From Bacillus sp. Xin1 (GTDB lineage: Bacteria; Bacillota; Bacilli; Bacillales; Bacillaceae_G), in assembly GCF_013314535.1 (NCBI RefSeq), contig NZ_JABUAE010000001.1:496001-560000 (forward strand): DNA of 64,000 nucleotides, in the 5' to 3' direction. Made by a program: the position numbers and the translations under genes. The notes below the pieces were generated by a model. That model was not told where the DNA came from and did not search any database. It worked only from the letters and a program-made list of their open reading frames with translations. Position 1 is the first letter of the stretch. The number at the start of each line of letters is the position of its first letter. Of the stretch, positions 7,381-15,363 are shown one piece after another.

Positions 7381-9489
7381 ATGGAATTGGTGAAGGAGAA
7401 TCCTGTAAATTTCAATGATACAGCTTACTATAATAACCGCGAATTAAGTTGGCTTGCTTTTAATGAACGTGTGTTGCAAGAGGCGCAAGATGAAAGTAAT
7501 CCACTTTTGGAAAGGTTAAAATTTATCAGTATTTTTAGTTCGAATTTGGATGAATTTTTTATGGTACGCGTTGCAGGATTAAAAGATCAAGTAAAAGCGG
7601 GCTTTAATCAACCAGAAAATAAAGCTGGCTTAACACCGAAACAGCAAATAAATAAAATTGCTACGAAAGCTCATGAATTGATGACAATTCAGTATAATAC
7701 ATTTAAAAATACTGTGTTGCCAGCACTTGAAATGGAAGGTATCGAGCCGTTAACGTTTCAAGATTTAACGAAAGAACAACGTGAATTTATTGAAGAGTAT
7801 TTTGATGAACAAATTTTCCCTGTGTTAACCCCCGTGGCAATAGATGCATATCGCCCGTTTCCTATGTTGTTAAATAAAAGTTTAAACTTGGCTACTATTT
7901 TGTATGATGGAAAACAAACAGAGGAAGAGAATCGAACAAAGCTTGGAATCGTTCAAGTGCCATCATTGCTCGAACGTTTTATTTTTTTACCGAGTGAAGA
8001 CCAAAAACATAAATTTATTTTATTAGAAGATGTAATTAGTAGCTTTACTCATAAATTATTTACAGGATATAAAGTATCCTCTGTTACGCGTTTTCGTATT
8101 ACACGTAATGCGGATTTAACAATTCATGAAGAGGGTGCGCGAGATTTATTAAAAGTGATTGAAAAAGAGCTAAAGAAACGTAAATGGGGAGCGGCTGTTC
8201 GTTTAGAAATTGGCAAAGAGCATGTTGATGAAAGAGTTTTAGCTCTATTATATGAAGTGTTAGAAGTGAAAGATGAAGATGTATATATGATGGATGGACC
8301 ATTAGACCTAACATGCTTATTCTCCTTATATAAAAAATTAGCACCTTTATATGAGCATCTTGTTTATCCAGCTCTTATACCGCAGCCACCTCAAGATTTA
8401 GATGATGAAGAAGACGTATTTGAAAAAGCGATAGAGCATGATATTTTACTACATCATCCGTTTGAATCTTTTCAACCAGTCATTGATTTTGTGCGTGATG
8501 CGGCAGATGATCCGAATGTACTAGCAATAAAACAGACGTTATACCGTGTAAGTGGGGATTCGCCGATTATTCAGGCGTTAAAGACTGCAGCTGAGAAGGG
8601 GAAACAAGTAACAGTACTTGTTGAATTAAAAGCACGTTTCGATGAAGAAAATAACGTCCATTGGGCAAAGGAACTCGAACAAGCTGGTTGCCACGTTATT
8701 TATGGTGTAAGTCATTTGAAAACACATAGTAAAATTACCCTGGTTGTAAGAAGAAAACACGGAAAAATCGAAAGATTTGTACATTTAGGGACAGGAAATT
8801 ATAATGATGCGACAGCAAAATTATATACAGATTTTGGCTATATTACATCTCGAAAAGATTTCGGGGTAGATGCGACAAATTTCTTTAATTACTTGAGTGG
8901 TTATACAACAAAGCCACATTTTCATCACTTGTCAGTAGCACCGTTTGATATACGTCATCAATTTATGGAATTGATCGATGAAGAAGTCCGTTATCATAAA
9001 CAATATGGAAATGGGCATATTGTGGCAAAGATGAACTCATTGACAGATAAACCGTTAATTCAAAAATTATATGAAGCATCACAAGCTGGAGTAAAAATAG
9101 AGCTTATTGTTAGAGGAACGTGCTGCTTGCGACCTGGTATTCAAAATGTCAGTGAAAATATTCGTGTAACTAGCCTTGTTGGACGTTATTTAGAACATAG
9201 CCGTATTTATTATTTTCATCACAATGGGGATGAAAAAGTGTACTTATCTTCAGCTGATTGGATGACAAGGAACATGGAAAAACGGGTGGAAATTTCATTT
9301 CCAATTTTAGGATTTGAAATGAAAGCACGAATCAAAGCAATTTTGCAGCTTATTTTAGCGGATAATGTAAAAACACGTGAACAAAATAAAGATGGTGAAT
9401 ACTATTATGTAATAAATAATGGTTCACAAGAAATTGATAGCCAAGTGAAGTTATTTAAGATGGCCTATCAAAATACAGATGCGGAGTAA
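7381..9489 (+). CDS. ppk: Polyphosphate kinase 1
   Basis: About 702 residues, the usual length of PPK1. Makes polyphosphate from ATP gamma-phosphate through a phosphohistidine. The N-terminal domain begins YYNNRELSWLAFNERVL; the catalytic histidine lies in LKTHSKI (His449), followed by HLGTGNYND and, near the C-terminus, SSADWMTRNMEKRVEI. ATG 7381 was preferred over GTG 7372 because AAAGGGAAG ends one base before the GTG. Its neighbour ppx degrades the product. A PhoP-like repeat lies upstream. Confidence 0.92.
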   Translation: MELVKENPVNFNDTAYYNNRELSWLAFNERVLQEAQDESNPLLERLKFISIFSSNLDEFFMVRVAGLKDQVKAGFNQPENKAGLTPKQQINKIATKAHELMTIQYNTFKNTVLPALEMEGIEPLTFQDLTKEQREFIEEYFDEQIFPVLTPVAIDAYRPFPMLLNKSLNLATILYDGKQTEEENRTKLGIVQVPSLLERFIFLPSEDQKHKFILLEDVISSFTHKLFTGYKVSSVTRFRITRNADLTIHEEGARDLLKVIEKELKKRKWGAAVRLEIGKEHVDERVLALLYEVLEVKDEDVYMMDGPLDLTCLFSLYKKLAPLYEHLVYPALIPQPPQDLDDEEDVFEKAIEHDILLHHPFESFQPVIDFVRDAADDPNVLAIKQTLYRVSGDSPIIQALKTAAEKGKQVTVLVELKARFDEENNVHWAKELEQAGCHVIYGVSHLKTHSKITLVVRRKHGKIERFVHLGTGNYNDATAKLYTDFGYITSRKDFGVDATNFFNYLSGYTTKPHFHHLSVAPFDIRHQFMELIDEEVRYHKQYGNGHIVAKMNSLTDKPLIQKLYEASQAGVKIELIVRGTCCLRPGIQNVSENIRVTSLVGRYLEHSRIYYFHHNGDEKVYLSSADWMTRNMEKRVEISFPILGFEMKARIKAILQLILADNVKTREQNKDGEYYYVINNGSQEIDSQVKLFKMAYQNTDAE

Positions 9490-9734
9490 TGTGTAAATTC
9501 AAAAATGATATAAAGTCATCTTTTTTAGGTGGGAGAGAGGATCCGTCCATACATAGAAGCGGTCAGATCTTTTTTCAGCCCCATGCCAAGTGAAAACAAA
9601 GAGAGAAAATGAGTAGAAGTTTCCTAGCAGTGACTGATGTGCCAACAAATTAAAATGGATTTATATATTAAATAGTAAGTTTAATAATTTGTGAACAAGT
9701 AAACTCCTGAATTCAAGGTTATGAGAATACGACG
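9490..9734. other. Intergenic region after ppk
   Basis: A weak ATGA/TCAT stem followed by CTTTTTT (about 9503-9530) may terminate ppk. A short ATG frame at 9609 has no proper ribosome binding site. Nothing else was recognised. Confidence 0.35.
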
Positions 9735-9767
9735 AAAAAAGCCTCTTGCAAATGAAGAGGCTTTTTT
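9735..9767. terminator. Bidirectional terminator
   Basis: AAAAAAGCCTCTT with AAGAGGCTTTTTT around a 7-base loop. Serves the minus-strand coat-like gene. Confidence 0.9.
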
Positions 9768-9786
9768 CTCATAGTTTTTGTTTATA

Positions 9787-10020
9787 TTAATAATAATACG
9801 GCTGGCACGGACCTCCGTAACAAGGAAACGGCGTTGGCGGATATGGCGGTGGGTATGGAGGATAGTAAGGTGGTCTAGGACCAAATGCTAATGCTCCGCC
9901 GATTAAGCCACCAGCAAGTCCTGCTAAGAATGGAACGCCGAAGAATGGTAAGAAGCGTGAGTCACTTACTGGGCCAATAGGTCCTGAACGAACTAGATAG
10001 GGCTGAGGGTATGGGTACAT
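9787..10020 (-). CDS. Pro/Tyr/Gly-rich spore-coat-like small protein
   Basis: 77 residues. An N-terminal YPYPQPY stretch, a Gly/Ala/Leu-rich central segment (FLAGLAGGLIGGALAFG) and a tail of PPY repeats ending CYGGPCQPYYY are typical of low-complexity Bacillus spore coat or surface proteins. ATG 10020 has a perfect AAAGGAGG upstream; the longer frame to 10116 lacks one. On the minus strand CATATGATA about 40 bp upstream resembles a mother-cell sigma -10 (CATANNNTA). Sporulation role is inferred. Confidence 0.7.
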   Translation of the reverse strand: MYPYPQPYLVRSGPIGPVSDSRFLPFFGVPFLAGLAGGLIGGALAFGPRPPYYPPYPPPYPPTPFPCYGGPCQPYYY

Positions 10021-10119
10021 AAAAAAACCTCCTTTATTGGACTCATTGTTATCATATGGTGAAAAAGCATGGATGAGCGAGTACAAGAAAGGATATATAA
10101 GAAAATAGGCAATCATAGG

Positions 10120-10977
10120 TTACAAGTGCTGGAGAGTAAATACTGTAATTTCAGGGCTGGACAAAAAACGAAATGGAACACGTGTCCTTCCAAGTCCGCG
10201 ATTTACATAAAGAAGTAATTCCTGGATATGATAAAAGCCTTCGATGTAATGTTTTGCTAGTGCTGGGGTAACGATTGCACCTAAAAAGGGAAGTTGCACT
10301 TGTCCACCATGGCTATGTCCAGAAAGCTGGAGATTCACTGGGAAGTTAGCGATTTTAGGTGCTATATCAGGTTCATGTACGAGTACAATAGTATATAGTT
10401 CTTTCTGCACATGTTGTAATGTTTCGTCGATTTCTGGTTTACCAAGAAGCATGTCATCGATTCCAAAAATAGAAATCTCGCTATTATCTAATAAGCGAAT
10501 ACGTTTTTCGGTATTTTGTAATACTTCAAAACCTGCATTACTCATAATTTGACTATAGTATTCGGTTCCATACCCACCATGATCGTGATTTCCGTAGATT
10601 GCAAATTTACCAAAGGGTGCACGGATGTTTCGTAAAATTGAAGAAACAAAAGGGATTTCACTATATGTTTGGTAGTCATCGATTAAATCACCAGTAAAAA
10701 GAACAATATCGGGTGCAGTCTTATTTATTTTTGAAACGATTGTAGAAAGGTGTTGGAGAGAAAAATAGTATCCTAAATGTAAATCACTAAATTGAACAAT
10801 TTTCATACCATGAAAGTTTGGTGGAATGAGTGGAGAGCTCAGTGTATGATGACTCAAAGAAAGACAGTACGGTTCAATATACTTTGCATAGTAATAACCG
10901 ATACTAGCCGTAATACAGGTATAGAAACAAGATCGTATTCCGTTTTTTATAAAATTTCTTCTTGTTATTTGTTTCAT
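10120..10977 (-). CDS. ykuE: Metallophosphoesterase with Tat signal, YkuE-like
   Basis: 285 residues. A twin-arginine signal (TRRNFIK, Arg6-Arg7) precedes a hydrophobic helix, so the protein is likely exported folded; B. subtilis YkuE is a known Tat substrate. The calcineurin-type metal motifs are all present: SDLHLG, GDLIDD, GNHDH, LVHEPD and SGHSHGGQ. The substrate may be a phospholipid or wall-linked phosphoester. ATG 10977 has no good ribosome binding site, whereas a strong one lies further upstream in front of a 7-codon ORF (11022-11045). Confidence 0.85.
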   Translation of the reverse strand: MKQITRRNFIKNGIRSCFYTCITASIGYYYAKYIEPYCLSLSHHTLSSPLIPPNFHGMKIVQFSDLHLGYYFSLQHLSTIVSKINKTAPDIVLFTGDLIDDYQTYSEIPFVSSILRNIRAPFGKFAIYGNHDHGGYGTEYYSQIMSNAGFEVLQNTEKRIRLLDNSEISIFGIDDMLLGKPEIDETLQHVQKELYTIVLVHEPDIAPKIANFPVNLQLSGHSHGGQVQLPFLGAIVTPALAKHYIEGFYHIQELLLYVNRGLGRTRVPFRFLSSPEITVFTLQHL

Positions 10978-11021
10978 AGGAATATGAACGGGCCTATATA
11001 ATGAAAAAAGTAGGAAAAGTA

Positions 11022-11045
11022 TTATATGAATGTGGTGTAGGCCAC
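11022..11045 (-). other. 7-codon micro-ORF in ykuE leader
   Basis: GTG 11045 follows AAAGGAGAG and encodes VAYTTFI before TAA. It lies 45 bp upstream of the ykuE start in another frame. It may be a leader ORF or chance. Confidence 0.25.
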
Positions 11046-11235
11046 AACAGCTCTCCTTTCTTTTTAATTCTTCTTAAAGAAGTATAATTGAGTCGATTAA
11101 CCTTGTCATCTAGTGAAAATACAATTTAGTAGAATAGTCTAGAGTTAAGAGTATGGTTATTGTGAAAAAGAGGGATTGTATATAAAGATATCAGAAAAGT
11201 TTAAAAATATAAAGATTTCTATTAAATAAAGTGGT

Positions 11236-11257
11236 AAAATGAATATGCATTCATTTT
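11236..11257. promoter_or_regulatory. 9-4-9 palindrome overlapping the ykuF promoter, candidate FadR-type operator
   Basis: AAAATGAAT-ATGC-ATTCATTTT overlaps TAAAAT (a likely -10, 11235-11240) and lies 15 bp before the start. The TGAAT/ATTCA half-sites are those of the Bacillus fatty-acid regulator FadR, but the spacing is 4 bp shorter than the B. subtilis consensus as I recall it. Confidence 0.4.
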
Positions 11258-11272
11258 TGGGAGGGGATATAT

Positions 11273-12037
11273 TTGAAAGAAAAAGTAGTGATTATAACAG
11301 GTGGTTCAAGTGGAATGGGAAAAGGCATGGCAACTCGTTTTGCGAAGGAAGGGGCACGCGTTGTTATTACGGGACGTACGCAAGAAAAACTTGAAGAAAC
11401 AAAAAAAGAGATTGAGCAATTTTCAGGGCAAATATTGACAGTACAAATGGATGTTCGAAATATTGAGGATATAAGTCGTATGATTGAATATATTGATGAA
11501 AAATTTGGACGTATTGATATTTTAGTTAATAATGCAGCAGGGAATTTCGTTTGTCCTGCAGAAGATTTATCTGTTAATGGTTGGAATGCAGTTATTAATA
11601 TTGTATTAAATGGAACGTTTTATTGCAGCCAAGCAGTAGGAAAGTATTGGATTGAGAAAGGGATAAAAGGAAATATCATTAATATGGTAGCAACGTATGC
11701 ATGGGATGCAGGACCTGGTGTCATTCATTCTGCAGCTGCGAAAGCGGGTGTATTAGCAATGACGAAAACACTTGCTGTTGAGTGGGGGCGTAAATATGGC
11801 ATTCGCGTTAATGCAATTGCCCCTGGACCAATCGAACGAACAGGCGGTGCAGATAAATTATGGATTTCAGAAGAGGCAGCAAAACGGACACTGCAAAGCG
11901 TTCCACTTGGTCGACTTGGTACGCCAGAAGAAATTGCCGGCTTAGCTTTTTATTTATGTTCTGATGAAGCTGCATACATAAATGGAACGTGTATGACAAT
12001 GGATGGTGGGCAGCATTTGCATCAATATCCGTTTTAA
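11273..12037 (+). CDS. ykuF: 2,4-dienoyl-CoA reductase-like SDR (YkuF/FadH)
   Basis: 254 residues. A short-chain dehydrogenase with the NAD(P) loop GGSSGMGKG and NNAAGNF. At the usual Tyr-x-x-x-Lys site it has HSAAAKAG: Ser replaces Tyr, as in mammalian DECR-type enzymes, which supports a role in beta-oxidation of unsaturated fatty acids rather than alcohol oxidation. GPGPIERTGGADKLW and the C-terminal GGQHLHQYPF also fit the family. TTG 11273 follows GGGAGGGG. A FadR-like palindrome overlaps the promoter. Confidence 0.85.
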   Translation: MKEKVVIITGGSSGMGKGMATRFAKEGARVVITGRTQEKLEETKKEIEQFSGQILTVQMDVRNIEDISRMIEYIDEKFGRIDILVNNAAGNFVCPAEDLSVNGWNAVINIVLNGTFYCSQAVGKYWIEKGIKGNIINMVATYAWDAGPGVIHSAAAKAGVLAMTKTLAVEWGRKYGIRVNAIAPGPIERTGGADKLWISEEAAKRTLQSVPLGRLGTPEEIAGLAFYLCSDEAAYINGTCMTMDGGQHLHQYPF

Positions 12038-12126
12038 GAGGGGTTATATAAAGTAAAACATGGAGGATTAATGCCCATTCATGTGAGGTGAAATGTGACG
12101 AATTTGTGACATATGAAAGAAAAGTG

Positions 12127-12155
12127 TTTACAATAGGTTTAATATAAGGTATATT
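12127..12155 (+). promoter_or_regulatory. Promoter-like sequence between ykuF and ykuI
   Basis: TTTACA (12127-12132), 17-base spacer, TATATT (12150-12155). It leads into a terminator only about 85 bp later. Confidence 0.35.
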
Positions 12156-12161
12156 TAAGAC

Positions 12162-12245
12162 CTCTTTTTTCTTCATAGTAGAATTGCTAATTCCCCTTAG
12201 CATTTTACCCCTCTAATCCCTTCAGGAAAACTGAAGGGATTTTTT
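12162..12245 (+). ncRNA. Candidate short transcript of about 84 nt
   Basis: The promoter-like sequence at 12127-12155 and the strong terminator at 12215-12245 bracket a pyrimidine-rich region without an ORF. ykuI has its own extended -10 (TGTTATAAT, ending 12275). It could be an independent small RNA or simply the end of the ykuF message. Confidence 0.25.
12215..12245 (+). terminator. Intrinsic terminator
   Basis: AATCCCTTCAG/CTGAAGGGATT with a 5-base loop, then a T-run. Confidence 0.85.
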
Positions 12246-12303
12246 ATTATTTTTCTATACATATCATGTTATAATTTTTGAAAAGTAAAGGGAGGGAAAC
12301 ATT

Positions 12304-13521
12304 TTGGTAGATGCATTAGATGTGATGAGTAATTTGGATAAAGTCCTTCCTTATTATCAAGCTATTTTTAGTGCTGATCAGCATACAGTAATTGGATATG
12401 AAGTAGTAGGGCGTATCCAAACGGAAGAAGGGATACAAAGTCTTTCTTCTTTTTTTCATGATGATTCCATTCCAGGTGAATTCCAACTAGAGGCAGATAA
12501 TGTCATAGTAGAAAAAGCATTAGAACGTTACTTGGAAACAAATCAAAATTTTTTATTGTTTATACATCGTAATGCAAACATATTAATGAACGATGAAGAT
12601 GAAAGTTTACTTCATTTATTGTTAATGTATGAAAAAAAAGGATTGAATTTAAAGCATATCGTTCTAGAAATAACGGAGCATGAGTGTAAGGAAGATATAG
12701 AACAATTTAATCATTTACTTATGTATTACCGTACATATGGTATTCAAATTTCAATTAACAAAGTAGGAACAGGTACGAGTAATCTGGAACGGATTAGTGT
12801 ATTAGCGCCTGACATTTTAAAGGTGGATTTAACGAATTTAAGACAAACAGCACTTTTACAATCTTATCAAGATATTTTATATTCTTTGTCGTTATTAGCA
12901 AGAAGAATTGGTGCGACATTATTATATGAAGAAATTGATGCTTTTTATCAGTTGCAATACGCTTGGAAAAATGGCGGCAGATATTATCAAGGGAATTATT
13001 TGAAAGAGTGTTTGCCAGACTTTATTGAAGCGGATATTTTAAAGGAACGTCTTGGTAATGAGTGTCATCAATTTATCCAGCATGAAAAGAAAAAACTACA
13101 AAAAATTTATCAATTGACAGAAACATTGCGTGATCAAATTGGGAATGTTTTATCTAAACAGAAAAAGAATGAAGACGTTAATGATTGGTTGTTACATTTC
13201 AGTCAACATGTATCGCAGTATAGTTTTCGAATCTTTATTTGTAATGAAGACGGTTTTCAGCAATCAGGAAACATTATGAAAAAAGATGGTAAATGGATTG
13301 TTATGCCAGAGTATTATATGAAAAATTGGAGCTGGCGCCCATATTTTTTAGAAAATATAATGAAAATGAGATTTGAAAATAAAGCAAGACTCTCTGACTT
13401 ATATGCAGATATAGAAACAGGAGAGATGGTACGAACATTTTCCTTTCCAATTGATGATGAGCATTTTTTATTTATTGATTTGTCCTATGAATTTTTATAT
13501 GAAGAAGATGTTTTATTTTAA
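12304..13521 (+). CDS. ykuI: YkuI-like EAL-domain protein with altered metal site
   Basis: 405 residues: an EAL domain (about 10-250) followed by a PAS-like domain (about 285-400, containing NWSWRPYFLENIM). In B. subtilis YkuI binds c-di-GMP. Metal and substrate residues recalled from that structure are mostly kept: Glu33 (EVVGR), Asn92, Glu122 (LEITEH), Lys173 and Gln229. Asp152 is replaced by Asn within ISINKVGTG, and the next residue is Lys instead of Asp. Loss of this metal ligand makes hydrolysis unlikely and suggests a binding or sensory role. The start is TTG 12304 behind GGGAGGG. Confidence 0.88.
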   Translation: MVDALDVMSNLDKVLPYYQAIFSADQHTVIGYEVVGRIQTEEGIQSLSSFFHDDSIPGEFQLEADNVIVEKALERYLETNQNFLLFIHRNANILMNDEDESLLHLLLMYEKKGLNLKHIVLEITEHECKEDIEQFNHLLMYYRTYGIQISINKVGTGTSNLERISVLAPDILKVDLTNLRQTALLQSYQDILYSLSLLARRIGATLLYEEIDAFYQLQYAWKNGGRYYQGNYLKECLPDFIEADILKERLGNECHQFIQHEKKKLQKIYQLTETLRDQIGNVLSKQKKNEDVNDWLLHFSQHVSQYSFRIFICNEDGFQQSGNIMKKDGKWIVMPEYYMKNWSWRPYFLENIMKMRFENKARLSDLYADIETGEMVRTFSFPIDDEHFLFIDLSYEFLYEEDVLF

Positions 13522-13548
13522 TGCACGAAGCAATTCGTGCATTTTTTT
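13521..13548 (+). terminator. ykuI terminator
   Basis: ATGCACGAA/TTCGTGCAT around a 4-base loop, then T7. Confidence 0.85.
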
Positions 13549-13703
13549 GTTTGTTTTTATCATAAATTGGTAATAGTGAAAAAGATGGTGAAAATGCTGT
13601 CTATCATTGTAAAGATTTTACGAACGAAATCATCCCTTTCTGTGCATAATCATTGTTACAATGAATACTACAAAGACAAGCTCTGTTAAAGGAAGGTGAA
13701 AGA

Positions 13704-14204
13704 ATGAGAAAGTATGGAATTTGGTTTGTTCTATTTCTATGTGTTGCCTTTCTAGTTGGGTATAGTGTTACAACAGTTCTTGGTAAAGAAGAAATAAAAG
13801 TGGATCGAAAAGAGGTATTCACAACGATTCAAAAGGGATATGAGGCACAATTTTCAATTCGTGGAAAGCATTTATCGATGGATAAAATGTATGATGCGTT
13901 GTCACCTTATTTTACAAATAACTTCCTTCAAGTTTTTACGGATGAAAATAGTAATGGTGATAAACGAAGTGGTGAATATTTACTTCCTACAAACGAACCT
14001 CCTTTTTCTTTTACTTCTCAAACGAACTTAGCATATGATGAAGAACATAGACTTTTATATGTATATGAGCGGATGAAAAATGAACAATATCAAATTATTA
14101 CATTGCAAAAGGAAGAAGGGAAATGGAAATTAGCTGGTTATCATGAGAGTCAGCAACTTTTGACGGAAATGCAAAAATTACAGGAGTTGAAAGAACAGGA
14201 ATAG
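13704..14204 (+). CDS. DUF3993-like secreted or membrane-tethered protein
   Basis: 166 residues. A hydrophobic N-terminal segment (about 5-25) acts as signal peptide or anchor; no lipobox Cys is seen. The remainder is mixed alpha/beta with IQKGYEAQFSIRGK and PYFTNNFLQVFTDENS motifs typical of this Bacillus-specific family (family name from recall). AAGGAAGGTG precedes ATG 13704. It is inserted between ykuI and ykuJ relative to B. subtilis and is convergent with the redoxin gene. Function unknown. Confidence 0.65.
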   Translation: MRKYGIWFVLFLCVAFLVGYSVTTVLGKEEIKVDRKEVFTTIQKGYEAQFSIRGKHLSMDKMYDALSPYFTNNFLQVFTDENSNGDKRSGEYLLPTNEPPFSFTSQTNLAYDEEHRLLYVYERMKNEQYQIITLQKEEGKWKLAGYHESQQLLTEMQKLQELKEQE

Positions 14205-14228
14205 GTAAAGAGTACCTATTCCTGTTCT
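14192..14228. terminator. 16-bp perfect stem shared by two convergent coding ends
   Basis: AGAACAGGAATAGGTA pairs perfectly with 14213-14228 around AAGAG. The stem includes the final codons of both convergent genes, each of which ends in Glu-Gln-Glu. There is no good T-run on either side. Confidence 0.5.
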
Positions 14229-14458
14229 AGATTTAGTAATTGTTGTAATTTTTCAATTTGAAAACCAGAGACAACTTCTCCATCAATGACAACAGTTGGA
14301 GTTGAGTATGAGTTATAGTCATATAAAAGACGGTTGCGAGCTGAAGCATCCTTTTTGACATCAAATTCTTCATATGTTACGTTATTATGCTTTAAAAATT
14401 CTTTTACAATGGTGCAGGGTGGACAATCTGGTTGTGTATAAACCTCTATTTTTTTCAT
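14216..14458 (-). CDS. Glutaredoxin/thioredoxin-like small redox protein
   Basis: 80 residues with a thioredoxin fold. CPPC (Cys12, Cys15) is the active site and TPTVVIDG carries the cis-proline; the layout resembles NrdH-type glutaredoxins. It probably reduces disulfides in cytosolic partners using thiols or thioredoxin reductase. ATG 14458 follows AGGAGG; the longer frame to 14515 would place the ribosome binding site inside the gene. Its partner cannot be inferred from the neighbours. Confidence 0.85.
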   Translation of the reverse strand: MKKIEVYTQPDCPPCTIVKEFLKHNNVTYEEFDVKKDASARNRLLYDYNSYSTPTVVIDGEVVSGFQIEKLQQLLNLEQE

Positions 14459-14691
14459 TTTAAATCCTCCTCTTTTTCTGCTTTTTATTATATTCCGCAG
14501 CTTTAAAAACCGCAATAAAGGAAGATAAAGATTTTCTTTCTGCTTTTTACTTCTTTTTTCGACAAATTTTAGTTGAGTTTCTTGCCAAGAAGCTTTATCC
14601 TAGAGTGTGGAACATTTTTTCTGTTATGACGGATAGAATGAGTATAGCTGTAAAACCTATTGGTAGGAAGATTAGAGAAAGGGGAGATTTC

Positions 14692-14928
14692 ATGTCTCTA
14701 CTCCAAGGAATTTTAACTCGACTTGTTAGTCTACAAGAACAAGCTGAAAGCGGTGAAGTAGCACAGCGCTATTTTGAAGTGAACGGTGAACGTAAATGTA
14801 GCGTGAAATTTTTTGATAAAAGTGAAATGTATGAGTTAGAAGTGTATCAACAAGGCGAAAAGCCACAAGTATATCAATTCGATAACATTGACATGGTTGC
14901 AATTGAGATTTACGATATTATTTCTTGA
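14692..14928 (+). CDS. ykuJ: YkuJ family protein
   Basis: 78 residues: an N-terminal helix (SLLQGILTRLVSLQEQA) followed by short strands (RYFEVNGERKCSVKFF, YELEVYQQ). This matches the small YkuJ family known from B. subtilis, where the gene also follows ykuI. GGGGAGA precedes ATG 14692; the frame open to 14605 has no such site. No function is established. Confidence 0.85.
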   Translation: MSLLQGILTRLVSLQEQAESGEVAQRYFEVNGERKCSVKFFDKSEMYELEVYQQGEKPQVYQFDNIDMVAIEIYDIIS

Positions 14929-14935
14929 TACATAC

Positions 14936-14968
14936 AAAAAAGGTACCGCGAGAAGCGGTACCTTTTTT
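14936..14968 (+). terminator. ykuJ terminator
   Basis: GGTACCGC/GCGGTACC stem with flanking A-run and T6. Confidence 0.9.
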
Positions 14969-14987
14969 GGTTATTATAATAACTAAT

Positions 14988-15078
14988 AGTAAGAGGGATA
15001 AGGAATTGAAGAAGAAATAGGGGAGATAACGATATAAAAAGCCCGATTGGTGAGGAGTGATTAAAGTTTCACTTTATA
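14988..15078 (+). repeat. Dispersed intergenic repeat, copy C
   Basis: Begins AGTAAG and ends GATTAAAGTTTCACTTTATA, the same ends as the copies at 16935-17033 and 21419-21546. The interior holds GGGGAGATAA and GGTGAGGAG. It appears to be a small non-coding element of the B. cereus group. Confidence 0.5.
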
Positions 15079-15138
15079 TGTATAAGATTTTTGGGATCTT
15101 CCTACACTGGTATTAAAAGTTAGAAAGGAATGTGGAAT

Positions 15139-15288
15139 GTGGAGCGATTACCAATTGTTGTTTGTCCAAAATGTCATATGTCATTTGAAATGGATCAAGT
15201 ATTAACAGCTCAGTCTAATCAAAATGTAATTTATATTTGTCCAGCATGTAAGTATTCCATCCGAAATATAGAAACGAGTAAAGGATAA
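15139..15288 (+). CDS. Small zinc-ribbon protein
   Basis: 49 residues, too short to be found by ordinary ORF length limits. Two CxxC knuckles, CPKC near residue 8 and CPAC near residue 36, form a zinc ribbon. GTG 15139 lies 8 bases after AAAGGAA. It stands between ykuJ and ykuK on the same strand and is probably expressed with ykuK. Zinc ribbons of this size usually bind nucleic acid or a protein partner; the specific role is unknown. Confidence 0.7.
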   Translation: MERLPIVVCPKCHMSFEMDQVLTAQSNQNVIYICPACKYSIRNIETSKG

Positions 15289-15363
15289 TAAAGTCATATT
15301 TTGTTCTTTTGTCCCATACAATGAGAATGCAAAAAGTCTGTCTAATTGAAGGGACGTGACTAT

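Noticed and set aside
9609-9653. 14-codon ORF after ppk
   Set aside because: No suitable ribosome binding site, and it lies in sequence that looks like decayed intergenic DNA.
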